A DNA stretch of 64,000 nucleotides, from NCBI RefSeq assembly GCF_052117125.1, contig NZ_JBQKJT010000012.1:61729-125728 (forward strand), given 5' to 3'. Positions within the stretch are counted from its first letter, which is position 1. Every line of letters starts with the position of its first letter. Both the position numbers and the translations under genes were made by a program. The stretch is from Avoscillospira_A sp052117125. Its GTDB lineage: Bacteria; Bacillota; Clostridia; Oscillospirales; Oscillospiraceae. Of this stretch, positions 8,126 through 16,157 are shown piece after piece. The notes under the pieces are model-generated. The model was given only the letters and a program-made list of their open reading frames with translations. It made no database searches and was not told the origin of the DNA.

Positions 8126-9036
8126 TACTTTGGGTTGTCGGTGAATTTTTGGCCCTGGATAACGTCATGGTCCCGGAAATACCGATGGATGGTATTCAAA
8201 ACCCGTTTCTTGTCCCCGGACCACAACGGCGCGGCCAAGTGCTTTTTATAACCATCTCCGGTGAGCCGATGGATGACCATTTGGGGCGGCGTATGCCGCA
8301 CACAATCGGCCAGCAGGGCCGCGTATTCCTCCAACTCCAACGTCCGAAACTTCCCGGCTACGTAATCCGCATATAAATCCGTATCATCCAGCACATGGAG
8401 CAGCTGAAACTTGACGCCGTCGGCGCCGCTTTGCCCCACATAGTCCACCGTCTCCAGAATTTGTTCCCGCGTCTCGCCGGGCAGCCCCAGAATCACATGG
8501 ACGATGACCGTGATGCCCCGCCGCTTTAATTCCAGCACCGCCCAGTCAAAGACCGGCAGTTCCCAGCCACGCCGGATGTATCGGGCCGTCGTTTCGTGGA
8601 TGGTCTGCAAGCCCAGTTCTACCCAGACCGGTTTCTTTCGGTTCAGGTCCCCCAGCAGGTCCAGCACCGGCTCCGGCAGACAGTCGGGGCGGGTGGCTAC
8701 CGACAGCGCCACCACATCGTCGGGGGCCATGGCCGCTTCATACAGGGGCCGCAGCCGCTCCACCGGCCCATAGGTGTTGGTGAAACTCTGAAAGTAGGCG
8801 ATGAATTTTTTACCGCCCTTGGCACATACCCGGGCTTTTGCCGCCGCCAGCTGGCCGGCCACGTCCGAACCGGAGGCGGCAAAGGCGCCGCTGCCGTCGC
8901 CGCCGCAGAAAATGCAGCCACGGGTCCCCAGTGTCCCGTCCCGGTTGGGACAGGTGAAGCCCCCGTCCAGGGCCAATTTATAGACCTTGCATCCGTATTG
9001 TGCCTTGAGTACCTCATTGATGGAGCGGTAATACAT
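8125..9036 (-). CDS. TIGR01212-family radical SAM protein (YtqA-like)
   Basis: A 303-residue radical SAM protein. The cluster cysteines are in FTCPNRDGTLGTRGCIFCGG near residues 28-45, the spacing typical of the TIGR01212/YtqA family, followed by SFTNTYGPVERL and a LGLPGET segment. The substrate of this family is not firmly known. The ATG at 9036 was chosen because GGAGGT lies 9 bases upstream and the family motif starts soon after MYYRSINEVLKAQYG; a longer in-frame opening lacks similarity. It is transcribed towards nrdD and stops inside the end of the repeat element. Confidence 0.87.
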   Translation of the reverse strand: MYYRSINEVLKAQYGCKVYKLALDGGFTCPNRDGTLGTRGCIFCGGDGSGAFAASGSDVAGQLAAAKARVCAKGGKKFIAYFQSFTNTYGPVERLRPLYEAAMAPDDVVALSVATRPDCLPEPVLDLLGDLNRKKPVWVELGLQTIHETTARYIRRGWELPVFDWAVLELKRRGITVIVHVILGLPGETREQILETVDYVGQSGADGVKFQLLHVLDDTDLYADYVAGKFRTLELEEYAALLADCVRHTPPQMVIHRLTGDGYKKHLAAPLWSGDKKRVLNTIHRYFRDHDVIQGQKFTDNPK

Positions 9037-9112
9037 GGACAGACCTCCCGGCGGTTTTCTCTGATTGTACCATAGAATTTCCACGGGCGCACGGCGGTTC
9101 TCGGAAAAGCGG

Positions 9113-9141
9113 TTGCAATCTGCCGACGGATTTGGCATAAT
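9113..9141 (+). promoter_or_regulatory. sigma-A promoter
   Basis: TTGCAA (9113-9118), 17 bases, then CATAAT (9136-9141), upstream of the CmpB-like membrane protein gene. Confidence 0.6.
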
Positions 9142-9176
9142 GTATAGAAATGAGTGACGCGCTGGGAGGCGGTGCA

Positions 9177-10091
9177 ATGGACGGATATACGGTATCACAG
9201 TGGGTGCTCTTTTTCCTGGTCTACTGCTTTTTCGGCTGGTGTATTGAGTCTACCTTTGTATCCTGCCGGACCCGAAAACTGGTCAACCGCGGCTTTCTCA
9301 ACGGCCCAGTCATCCCCATTTACGGCTTCGGCGCCATCGCCATTCTGTTCGCCACCCTGCCGGTGCGGACCCATCCCGTGGCCGTGTTCTTCCTGGGCAT
9401 GCTCGCCGCGTCGGTGTTGGAATATTTTACAGGAATGGCCATGGAGGCCATTTTTAAGGTCCGCTATTGGGACTACTCCGATAATTTTATGAACCTGAAC
9501 GGCCATATCTGCCTGTTCACGTCCCTGTGCTGGGGCGCCCTCAGCGTGGTGCTGGTGGAGTGGATTCACCGGGGCATGGAACGGGTGATTCTGGGTCTGC
9601 CGGACAGTGTGGCCCAACTCCTTTCCCTGATTCTCTCCGGCATTTTCCTGGCCGATCTGGCCGTGTCCCTCAAGACGGCCCTGGACCTGCGGAAGCTGCT
9701 GGAACAGCTGGAAGCCTATTCGGAAAAGGCCAAAGAGGAGGCCCGGCAGTTGCAGGAGCGCATGGCGGAGCATATGGAGCAGAGCCGGGAGCGGTTCCTG
9801 GAGAAGCTGCCCGACGGCGGCGAGGCGCTGCAAAAGCGGATTGAATCCTGGGAGCAGGCTGCCGAACGGTGGGAGCAGAGCGAGACCGTCGCCAAGCTCC
9901 GCGCCGATCTGGCCGCCTGGAAGGCCCGGCGGGAACAGGCCCGCGAGGGTTTCCGCCAGCGGATGACCCTGGACAAACGGCTCCTGCTGCGGAACAACCC
10001 GTCGGCCCGGTCCAAGCGCTACAGCGAACAGCTGCGGCTCCTGCGCCAGCGGATGTACGAGGAATATCTGGAACGGAAAAAGAAGGACTGA
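9177..10091 (+). CDS. CmpB-like putative ABC transporter permease with charged C-terminal coil
   Basis: A 304-residue membrane protein. The first 180 residues hold about five hydrophobic helices and the family signature FFGWCIES followed by RGFLNGPVIPIYGFGA, found in the 'putative ABC transporter type IV' family of Firmicutes. Residues from about 185 on are rich in E, K, R and Q (EKAKEEARQLQERMAEHMEQ) and should form a coiled coil in the cytoplasm. No ATPase gene is adjacent, so true transport function is unproved. The ATG at 9177 has GGGAGGCGG before it; the ATG at 9150 does not have a ribosome-binding site. Confidence 0.72.
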   Translation: MDGYTVSQWVLFFLVYCFFGWCIESTFVSCRTRKLVNRGFLNGPVIPIYGFGAIAILFATLPVRTHPVAVFFLGMLAASVLEYFTGMAMEAIFKVRYWDYSDNFMNLNGHICLFTSLCWGALSVVLVEWIHRGMERVILGLPDSVAQLLSLILSGIFLADLAVSLKTALDLRKLLEQLEAYSEKAKEEARQLQERMAEHMEQSRERFLEKLPDGGEALQKRIESWEQAAERWEQSETVAKLRADLAAWKARREQAREGFRQRMTLDKRLLLRNNPSARSKRYSEQLRLLRQRMYEEYLERKKKD

Positions 10092-10124
10092 TTCCGTTTC
10101 ATCATGGATTTGGAGGAATGTCAG

Positions 10125-10961
10125 ATGGAAACCCTGGGTTATTACAACGGTACCATTGGAGAGCTGCATGAGATCAGCGTTCCCATGCTGGACCGGGTCT
10201 GCTACTTCGGCGACGGCGTCTACGACGCCACCTACGCCCACAACCATGTGATCTACTGCCTGGACGAGCATGTGGACCGCTTTTTCAATTCGGCGGCGTT
10301 GCTGCGCATGGAAATCCCCTGCACCAAGGCGGAATTGAAAACCCTGCTGTCCGATCTGGTGCGGAAGGTGGACAGCGGCGACCAGTTTGTCTATTGGCAG
10401 CTGACCCGCGGCACCGGCATCCGCAACCATCTGCCCACCGAAGGCCCCGGCAACCTGTGGGTTATGCTGCGGCCCGCCGAGGTCCAGGACACCTACGGCA
10501 AGCTGAACCTCATCACTCTGGAGGACACTCGGTTCCTCCACTGCAACATCAAGACGCTGAACCTGCTGCCCAACGTCATGGCGGCTCAGAAGACCCATGA
10601 GGCGGGCTGTGACGAGGCGGTGCTCCACCGGGGCGACATGGTCACCGAGTGCGCCCATTCCAACGTCCACATCCTCAAAGACGGCGTCTTCAAGACCCAT
10701 CCCACGGACCATTTGATTCTGCCCGGCATCGCCCGGCAAAACCTGATCCGGGCCTGCAAGGCTCTGGGCGTGGCCGTGGACGAGACGCCGTTCACCGTGG
10801 CCGAGCTTTTCGACGCCGACGAGGTGATCGTATCCTCCTCCGGCTCCTTCTGCATGGCCGCCGCCACCATCGACGGCAAGAGCGTAGGCGGCAAGGCCGA
10901 GGAAACCCTCAAAAAGCTCCAGGACTTCCTGATGGCCGATTTCCAGGAAAAGACCAAGTAA
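10125..10961 (+). CDS. dat: D-amino-acid aminotransferase (class IV PLP)
   Basis: A 278-residue fold-type IV aminotransferase. The PLP lysine is K143 in CNIKTLNLLPNV, and GDGVYD at residues 29-34 and SSSGSFC near the C-terminus are typical of D-alanine/D-amino-acid transaminases. It would interconvert D-alanine, D-glutamate and 2-oxoacids for peptidoglycan synthesis. A branched-chain role is less likely given the KTLNLLPN context. The ATG at 10125 was preferred over 10104 because GGAGG lies at 10111-10115. It follows the membrane protein gene after 33 bases and is probably cotranscribed. Confidence 0.85.
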   Translation: METLGYYNGTIGELHEISVPMLDRVCYFGDGVYDATYAHNHVIYCLDEHVDRFFNSAALLRMEIPCTKAELKTLLSDLVRKVDSGDQFVYWQLTRGTGIRNHLPTEGPGNLWVMLRPAEVQDTYGKLNLITLEDTRFLHCNIKTLNLLPNVMAAQKTHEAGCDEAVLHRGDMVTECAHSNVHILKDGVFKTHPTDHLILPGIARQNLIRACKALGVAVDETPFTVAELFDADEVIVSSSGSFCMAAATIDGKSVGGKAEETLKKLQDFLMADFQEKTK

Positions 10962-10971
10962 AATGGTTCAT

Positions 10972-11010
10972 CCCCGCCGGTTTTTTATTGACAAACCGGC
11001 GGGGGTTTGT
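10972..11010 (+). terminator. terminator hairpin after dat, containing the queT promoter
   Basis: CCCCGCCGG (10972-10980) pairs with CCGGCGGGG (10996-11004), followed by GTTTGTT. The loop contains TTGACA, the -35 element of the next promoter. Confidence 0.6.
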
Positions 11011-11016
11011 TATGAT
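10988..11016 (+). promoter_or_regulatory. promoter of queT
   Basis: TTGACA (10988-10993), 17 bases, TATGAT (11011-11016). Transcription would start near 11023, about 15 bases before the riboswitch aptamer. Confidence 0.8.
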
Positions 11017-11037
11017 ATCCTCTGTTCCAAAATTGCA

Positions 11038-11079
11038 TAGACAGTTCGTAACCATCCTGTCGATAAACAAAACTAGGGA
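11038..11079 (+). ncRNA. preQ1-I riboswitch
   Basis: A short aptamer with P1 GACAG (11040-11044) pairing with CTGTC (11056-11060), the loop TTCGTAACCATC, and the A-rich tail ATAAACAAAACTAGGG. This matches the class I preQ1 H-type pseudoknot, where CC in the loop pairs with GG in the tail. It lies in the queT leader, so binding of preQ1 should lower expression of the queuosine-precursor transporter. A GC-rich hairpin at 11082-11107 may be part of the expression platform. Confidence 0.8.
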
Positions 11080-11172
11080 CTGCCGGCGCTCCAAAAGAGC
11101 GGCGGCGACTTTGAGATGGGCGGAAGTGTTTACACTTTGGCCCGTCGTTGCATTTTAGGAGGAAAAAACAAG

Positions 11173-11682
11173 ATGAAAAAACTCACCACCCGCGACCTGG
11201 CATTCTGCGGCGTTATTGCCGCCCTCTATGCCGTCATCACCCTGGCCATTGCGCCCTTTGCCTACGGACCGGTTCAGTTCCGGATTTCCGAGGCCCTCTG
11301 CGTACTGCCGTTCTTTGCACCGGTGACCTCGCTGGGCCTGTTTATCGGCTGCCTGGTGGCAAACCTGTTCTCGTCGGTGACTCCGCTGGATACCATCATC
11401 GGCTCCGCTGCCACGCTGCTGGGCTGCCTGTGGACCGCCAAACTCCGCACCAAGTGGCTGACGCCCCTGCCCACGACCATCGTCAACGGCGTTATGGTGG
11501 GTGCCATGCTGGCCGCCGTCTATACCCCAGACGCGTTCTGGCAGGGCTTTCTGGTGAACGGCTTGCAGGTGGCCGCCGGTGAACTGGCCGTCATGGTCAT
11601 TCTGGGCCTGCCCCTGGCTGTCTGGCTGGAGAAGTCCAAGGTCCTCAAGCGGCTGACCCTCCAGGTCCGTACATTTGCATAA
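11173..11682 (+). CDS. queT: queuosine precursor transporter QueT
   Basis: A 169-residue integral membrane protein of the QueT family, the substrate-binding (S) component that would work with an energy-coupling factor module. It has about five to six hydrophobic segments and the family opening LAFCGVIAALYAVITL, followed by YGPVQFRISEALCVLPFF. The preQ1 riboswitch directly upstream supports the assignment. The start at 11173 has AGGAGG at 11158-11163. No ECF ATPase genes are in the window. Confidence 0.9.
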   Translation: MKKLTTRDLAFCGVIAALYAVITLAIAPFAYGPVQFRISEALCVLPFFAPVTSLGLFIGCLVANLFSSVTPLDTIIGSAATLLGCLWTAKLRTKWLTPLPTTIVNGVMVGAMLAAVYTPDAFWQGFLVNGLQVAAGELAVMVILGLPLAVWLEKSKVLKRLTLQVRTFA

Positions 11683-11696
11683 CCAAAACAGACTAA

Positions 11697-11748
11697 ACGA
11701 TAAACGCTTTACTTGATTTTTTAAACCATCGAGTAAAGCGTTTATCGT
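11697..11748. terminator. terminator between convergent queT and pta
   Basis: A long inverted repeat: ACGATAAACGCTTTACTTGAT (11697-11716) pairs with ATCGAGTAAAGCGTTTATCGT (11728-11748) around a loop of TTTTT and AAACC. Part of it (TTTACTTGATTTTTT) resembles the end sequence of the modular repeat family. Confidence 0.7.
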
Positions 11749-11772
11749 TCCGGTTTTCGGTGTGCTCTTGTG

Positions 11773-11810
11773 AAAAAATTGCGCCGCTGTCCTTGAGGAC
11801 AGCGGCGCAA
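11773..11810 (-). terminator. intrinsic terminator of pta
   Basis: A perfect 14-base stem, TTGCGCCGCTGTCC with GGACAGCGGCGCAA, around TTGA (11779-11810). Read on the minus strand it is followed by six T. Confidence 0.9.
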
Positions 11811-11829
11811 TGTAGTTATTGGGACGCCA

Positions 11830-12828
11830 TTAGGCCATGGCGGCGGTGATGATAGCCATGGTGTAGACCTCCTCGGCGTTGCAGCCGCGGGACAGGTCGT
11901 TGATGGGAGCGTTCAGACCCTGCAAAATGGGGCCGTAGGCGTCGAAGCCGCCCAGACGCTGGGCGATCTTGTAGCCGATGTTGCCGGACTGAATCTCCGG
12001 GAAAATGAAGGTGTTGGCGTAGCCGGCCACCTTGGAGCCGGGGAACTTCAGCTGGCCGACAGTGGGGGACACGGCGGCGTCGAACTGCATCTCGCCGTCA
12101 ATGGCGAACTCGGGAGCCATCTCCTTGGCCTTCTCGCAGGCGGTGCGGGCCAGATCCACGCCGGGGCCCTTGCCGCTGCCCTTGGTGGAGTAGCTCAGGA
12201 AAGCCACCTTGGGCTCGATGCCGAAGACCTTGGCGGTCTTGGCGGTCTCCACGCCCACCTCTGCCAGCTTGTCGGCGGCGGACAGGACCACATTGCCCTC
12301 CTTGTCCAGGGTGTCCTCGTAGGAGATGTTGATGGCGCAGTCGCCCATGGCCAGCATCTCATCGCCGCGGCACAGGATGAAGCAGGAGGAAACCAGATGG
12401 GCGCCCTTCTTGGTCTTCACCAGCTGCAAAGCGGGACGGACCGTGTCGGCGGTGGAGTAGGTGGCGCCGCCCAGCAGCGCATCGGCCAGGCCCATCTTCA
12501 CCAGCATGGTGCCGAAGTAGTTGCCCTTGGACAGCGCGGCGCGGCACTCGTCGGCGGTCATCTTGCCCTTGCGCAGCTCCACCATGGTCTCCACCATCTT
12601 GTCCATGCCCTCGTAGGTCAGAGGATCGAGAATCTCCAGGCCGTCGATGTCAAAGCCGCCCTTCTTGGCGTTGGCCTGGACCTCTTCCACGTTGCCCACC
12701 AGGATGGGGGTCAGGAAACCGCCCTGCTTCAGACGGGCAGCAGCCTCCAGAATCCGGGCGTCGGGGCCCTCGGTGAAGACGATCTTGCGGGGGTTGGCCT
12801 TCAAAATCTCAATCAGATTTTCAAACAT
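11830..12828 (-). CDS. pta: phosphate acetyltransferase
   Basis: A 332-residue enzyme interconverting acetyl-CoA and acetyl phosphate in acetate fermentation. The start MFENLIEILKANPRKIVFTEG, the segment LLGGATYSTADTVRPAL and the C-terminal SGNIGYKIAQRLGGFDAYGP are characteristic, and the length matches the short (single-domain) Pta of clostridia. The ATG at 12828 has GGAGGT upstream. No ackA is adjacent. A phosphobutyryltransferase is a remote alternative, but the C-terminal signature favours Pta. Confidence 0.93.
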   Translation of the reverse strand: MFENLIEILKANPRKIVFTEGPDARILEAAARLKQGGFLTPILVGNVEEVQANAKKGGFDIDGLEILDPLTYEGMDKMVETMVELRKGKMTADECRAALSKGNYFGTMLVKMGLADALLGGATYSTADTVRPALQLVKTKKGAHLVSSCFILCRGDEMLAMGDCAINISYEDTLDKEGNVVLSAADKLAEVGVETAKTAKVFGIEPKVAFLSYSTKGSGKGPGVDLARTACEKAKEMAPEFAIDGEMQFDAAVSPTVGQLKFPGSKVAGYANTFIFPEIQSGNIGYKIAQRLGGFDAYGPILQGLNAPINDLSRGCNAEEVYTMAIITAAMA

Positions 12829-12908
12829 TGGAATGTACCTCCATTTTCTTGCTGCGGCAACGCCGCGTTGTTTGCTATCCAACATTATACATCGTTTTTT
12901 CCGCTGTC

Positions 12909-13781
12909 TCAACCGTCTGCCTCCAAAAACTTTGGAAAAAATGGCCGCTGCCGGGAACGAATGGTCAGGGGTTCGCCGGTGAGGGGATGGGGCAGCGTCA
13001 GGGAGACGGCGCACAGCTGCTGGTACGCTGCCGCCGTACAGCCGCCGCCGTAGTCCCGGTCTCCCAGAATGGGACAGCCCAGGGCGGCACAGTGGACGCG
13101 GAGCTGGTGGGTCCGGCCGGTCACCGGTTCCAGTTCCAGCAAACTCAGCCCGCCGGCCGTGTCCAGCACCCGGTAGCGGGTCACGGCGGGCTGCCCGTCG
13201 GGATGCACCTCCCGCAAAAGGCTCCCGCCGTCCCGGCGGCGGATGGGCAGGTCGATGACGCCGCTGTGCTCCGGCATGGCGCCGCGGACCGTGGCATGGT
13301 AGACCTTGCGGAGCTGCCCGGCCCGCTGGGACCGGCACAGCAGCGCGTGGATGTGGGCGTGTTTGGCCAGCAGCACCACGCCGAAGGTGTCCCGGTCCAG
13401 CCGCGTCGCCACATGGACGCCGCAGGGCTGGTTCGTCCTGACAAAATACCCGGCCACACCGTTGGCCAGGGTGCCGGTGTACCGACTGGGGGAGGGGTGG
13501 ACCCACAGGCCCGGCCCCTTGTCCACGGCCAGCAGGGCCTCGTCTTCATATAGAATGTCCAGCGGCAGCTCCTCGGCAGGGAAGTCCGGCGGGTCCTCCG
13601 TCAGCAGGGCCGTTACCACGTCGCCGGGCTTCACAGGGAAATCGGTAAAGACCGGCGTGCCGTTGACACGGAAGACGCCGCCGGTTTTCAGCGATTTGAC
13701 CAGGGACGACGACAACTCCAGTTCCGTCCGCAGAAAGGACAGCAGGGGACCGCTCCGCCGGGCTGTACAGGTCAACACCAT
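12909..13781 (-). CDS. RluA-family RNA pseudouridine synthase
   Basis: A 290-residue enzyme converting uridine to pseudouridine in rRNA or tRNA. The catalytic aspartate is D129 in HVATRLDRDTFGV, and GRTHQLRVHCAALGCPILGD is the second family motif. Residues 12-60 form an S4-like RNA-binding region. The ATG at 13781 was chosen for the AGGTGG-like site before it and because the S4-like region starts at once. The target uridine cannot be told from sequence. Confidence 0.9.
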   Translation of the reverse strand: MVLTCTARRSGPLLSFLRTELELSSSLVKSLKTGGVFRVNGTPVFTDFPVKPGDVVTALLTEDPPDFPAEELPLDILYEDEALLAVDKGPGLWVHPSPSRYTGTLANGVAGYFVRTNQPCGVHVATRLDRDTFGVVLLAKHAHIHALLCRSQRAGQLRKVYHATVRGAMPEHSGVIDLPIRRRDGGSLLREVHPDGQPAVTRYRVLDTAGGLSLLELEPVTGRTHQLRVHCAALGCPILGDRDYGGGCTAAAYQQLCAVSLTLPHPLTGEPLTIRSRQRPFFPKFLEADG

Positions 13782-13886
13782 GGGTTCCACCTCCTTTTTG
13801 CCCTTTAGTCTGCCACAGAACCGAAGAAAACGCAAGGGGTGGGGGCGGTTTCCGTCAAATTGCCCCGTAAATTGTGGGAAAACTGC

Positions 13887-13915
13887 TGGACAGAGCCGGA
13901 CCGTCATGGTATACT
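13887..13915 (+). promoter_or_regulatory. promoter of the aminotransferase gene
   Basis: TGGACA (13887-13892), 17 bases, TATACT (13910-13915). Confidence 0.65.
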
Positions 13916-13983
13916 AAATGATAATCGCAGCATTTTTGCACCGCCGGTTTGTGCGGTTTTGTATAGAGATAGGGGATTGAATC

Positions 13984-15174
13984 ATGCACATTTCACAACG
14001 AGTCCAAAATTGCGAACTGTCGCCCATGCGGAAATTTCATCCGCTGGCCGTGGAGGCCATGCGCCAGGGAAAACGCATCTACCATCTGAATATCGGCCAG
14101 CCGGACATTTCCACGCCCCAGGCCTTTTTTGACGCCATCCGGGAGTCCCAGCCCCGGGTTCTGGAGTACGCCGCTTCCGCCGGTGTGCCGGAGCTGGTGA
14201 CGGCGGTACAGGGCTATTACGGCCGCCTGGGCGTATCCCTGCGGGAGCAGGACATTCTCATCACCAACGGCGGCAGCGAAGCCCTGATGATGCTGATGCT
14301 GTCCATTCTCGACGAGGGCGACGAAATCATTGTGCCCGAGCCCTTCTATCCCAACTATACCACCTTTATCCGCGCCGCCGGCGGCGTGGTCTGTCCTGTG
14401 CCCACCACGCCGGAGGAGGGCTACCGGTACGCCGACCGGGAGAAGTTCGAGAGCCGCATCAACGAGCACACCCGCGCCATTTTGCTGACCACGCCCGGCA
14501 ACCCCACCGGCGTCGCCCTGAACCGGGAAGAAATGGAAATGTTCAAGGACTTGGCCAAGGCCCACAACCTGTATCTGATCTGCGACGAGGTCTACCGGGA
14601 GTTTGCCTACGAAACCGACGATCTGCTCACCATGCTGTCCTTTGCCGACGCGGCGGAAAATGTGGTCATCATCGATTCGGTCTCCAAGCGGTTCTCCGCC
14701 TGCGGCGCCCGCGTCGGCGCGCTGGTGTCCCGGAACCAGACCCTCATGGACGAGTGCATGAAGTTCTGCCAGGGCCGTCTGTCTGTGGCAACCCTGGACC
14801 AGATCGGCGCCGCCGCCCTCTACGGCGTGGACCCCAGCTACTTCGCCGAGACCAAGGCCGAGTACAAGCGCCGCCGCGACACGGTGGTCCGCAAGCTCAA
14901 GGAGATTCCCGGCGTCATCTGTGAGGAGCCCAAGGGGGCGTTCTATCTGATGGCGGCCCTGCCCGTGGACGACGCCGACAAGTTCCAGACGTTCCTGCTG
15001 GAGGAGTTTGCCGACCACCAGGAGACCGTTATGTTTGCCCCCGGCGAGAGCTTTTACGCCACCCCCGGCAAGGGTAAAAATGAAATCCGCATCGCCTATA
15101 TCCTCAAGCAGGAGGATTTGGAGCGGGCCATGGATCTGCTGGCCTTGGGCATCGAGGCGTACAACAAGAGATAA
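13984..15174 (+). CDS. class I PLP aminotransferase (aspartate-type)
   Basis: A 396-residue cytoplasmic aminotransferase. The PLP lysine is K235 in SVSKRFSACGARVG. The cofactor motifs NGGSEAL near residue 95, TTPGNPTG at 169-176 and CDEVYREF at 200-207 are all present. It most likely transfers amino groups between an amino acid and 2-oxoglutarate; aspartate, alanine and aromatic substrates are all possible for this subgroup. It has its own promoter and a hairpin after the stop codon, so it is probably a single-gene transcript. Confidence 0.88.
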   Translation: MHISQRVQNCELSPMRKFHPLAVEAMRQGKRIYHLNIGQPDISTPQAFFDAIRESQPRVLEYAASAGVPELVTAVQGYYGRLGVSLREQDILITNGGSEALMMLMLSILDEGDEIIVPEPFYPNYTTFIRAAGGVVCPVPTTPEEGYRYADREKFESRINEHTRAILLTTPGNPTGVALNREEMEMFKDLAKAHNLYLICDEVYREFAYETDDLLTMLSFADAAENVVIIDSVSKRFSACGARVGALVSRNQTLMDECMKFCQGRLSVATLDQIGAAALYGVDPSYFAETKAEYKRRRDTVVRKLKEIPGVICEEPKGAFYLMAALPVDDADKFQTFLLEEFADHQETVMFAPGESFYATPGKGKNEIRIAYILKQEDLERAMDLLALGIEAYNKR

Positions 15175-15180
15175 GCCAAC

Positions 15181-15212
15181 GGGCGTGCTGCAAGCGCAGC
15201 ACGCCCGATTTG
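15181..15212 (+). terminator. terminator after the aminotransferase gene
   Basis: GGGCGTGCTGC pairs with GCAGCACGCCC (11-base stem) followed by GATTTGT. The T-tract is short. Confidence 0.6.
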
Positions 15213-15222
15213 TCGAAGGGCA

Positions 15223-15396
15223 TGGATGGTCCCCACCACGCGGGGCGGCGGCGGGGACCATGGCCTGCGGCCGGGGCTTGCGCCATCTGCGGATGGCGCT
15301 TTGGGGCGATGGGGAATTTCGCCCGTTGCGACGGGCGACCGGGGGCGCTGCCCCCTGGACCCCGGCGATTTTTTGAAAAAATCGAGTAAAACTTTT
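15223..15396 (+). repeat. half-length modular hairpin repeat (copy 2)
   Basis: A single-ended copy with an ATGGTCCCC/GGGGACCAT stem, GCGCCATC/GATGGCGC, CGCCCGTTGCGACGGGCG and CCGGGGGCGCTGCCCCCTGG, then the terminal CGATTTTTT/AAAAAATCG hairpin and CGAGTAAAACTTTT. The opposite inverted end is missing. It fills the gap between two genes read in the same direction. Confidence 0.8.
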
Positions 15397-15419
15397 GATT
15401 GGGGTTTAAAGGAGTTATC

Positions 15420-16019
15420 ATGGAACGACTGTTTTCGACTTACGACACCATTCTGGTGGTGGACACGGAGACCACCGGCCTCCGGCCCCATCTGGACCAT
15501 GTGGTGGAACTGGCCGCCGTTGCCGTCACGGTCCGGGACGGCAAACCCGCCGTCACCTCTGTCTACGATCAGCTGCTGCGGCTCCCCGACGGCTGCGCCC
15601 TGCCCTGGTTTATCACCAAACTGACGGGCATCACCGAATCCATGCTCATCCGCGAGGGCATCGACCGCGCCCAGGGCTGCGACGACTTCGCCGCCATGGT
15701 CCGTTCCGGCCGGACCCTTCTGGCCGCCTACAACGCCCCCTTTGACCTGCGGTTCCTCCAATCCCTCCTCCGGGGCTACGGCGACGAGACGGTGCTGGCC
15801 CAGGCCGACGCCCTGGACGTCTTGCAGGTATTCCGCCGCCGCCGTCCCAAGCCCCACAAGCTGTGCCACGCCATCACCGCCTATGGTCTGGACGACTTCG
15901 CCTGCAACAGCCACCGGGCCTCCGACGACGCCTTGGCTACCTGGATGGTTCTGGAAGCCATGGACCGGGAATGTCCCGATGTGGAGCGGTACATCCGACC
16001 TGCGGTACAATTCCTATAG
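15420..16019 (+). CDS. DnaQ-like 3'-5' exonuclease
   Basis: A 199-residue DEDDh-family exonuclease. Catalytic residues are D15 and E17 in VVDTETTG, D109 in NAPFDL, and H165 and D170 in SHRASDDA. It could proofread, process RNA or act in DNA repair; it is too short and alone to call it a polymerase III subunit. AAGGAG lies before the ATG at 15420, just after the repeat element. A hairpin with T-tract follows at 16036-16062. Confidence 0.88.
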   Translation: MERLFSTYDTILVVDTETTGLRPHLDHVVELAAVAVTVRDGKPAVTSVYDQLLRLPDGCALPWFITKLTGITESMLIREGIDRAQGCDDFAAMVRSGRTLLAAYNAPFDLRFLQSLLRGYGDETVLAQADALDVLQVFRRRRPKPHKLCHAITAYGLDDFACNSHRASDDALATWMVLEAMDRECPDVERYIRPAVQFL

Positions 16020-16035
16020 GGTTAATCTGGAAAAA

Positions 16036-16064
16036 AACCGTCGGACTTCCGGCGGTTTCTTTAC
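16036..16064 (+). terminator. terminator after the exonuclease gene
   Basis: AACCGTCGG pairs with CCGGCGGTT (one G-U pair), followed by TCTTT. Confidence 0.6.
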
Positions 16065-16070
16065 AATTTG

Positions 16071-16107
16071 TTGATAAAATTTCCCACGCTATTGTAGTAT
16101 ACTACAA
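16071..16107 (+). promoter_or_regulatory. promoter with overlapping perfect palindrome operator
   Basis: TTGATA (16071-16076) and TAGTAT (16095-16100) form a candidate promoter with an 18-base spacer. The perfect 16-base palindrome TTGTAGTATACTACAA (16092-16107) covers the -10 region, placing a dimeric repressor where it would block polymerase. The look is that of GntR/YtrA-type operators, which often control ABC exporters; no regulator gene is adjacent. Confidence 0.55.
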
Positions 16108-16157
16108 CTGACAGATTATGGGCCGCAGTGTCTTGGCCCGGAAAGGATTTATGAATC

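Noticed and set aside
7664..8144. Many 60-120 codon frames within the repeat elements, repeating phrases such as APSADGA and FLKKIE
   Set aside because: They follow the palindromic modules on both strands and in several frames, and lack starts with ribosome-binding sites; they are by-products of the repeat sequence.
9150..9176. Earlier ATG for the CmpB-like protein
   Set aside because: No ribosome-binding site precedes it, whereas GGGAGGCGG lies just before the ATG at 9177.
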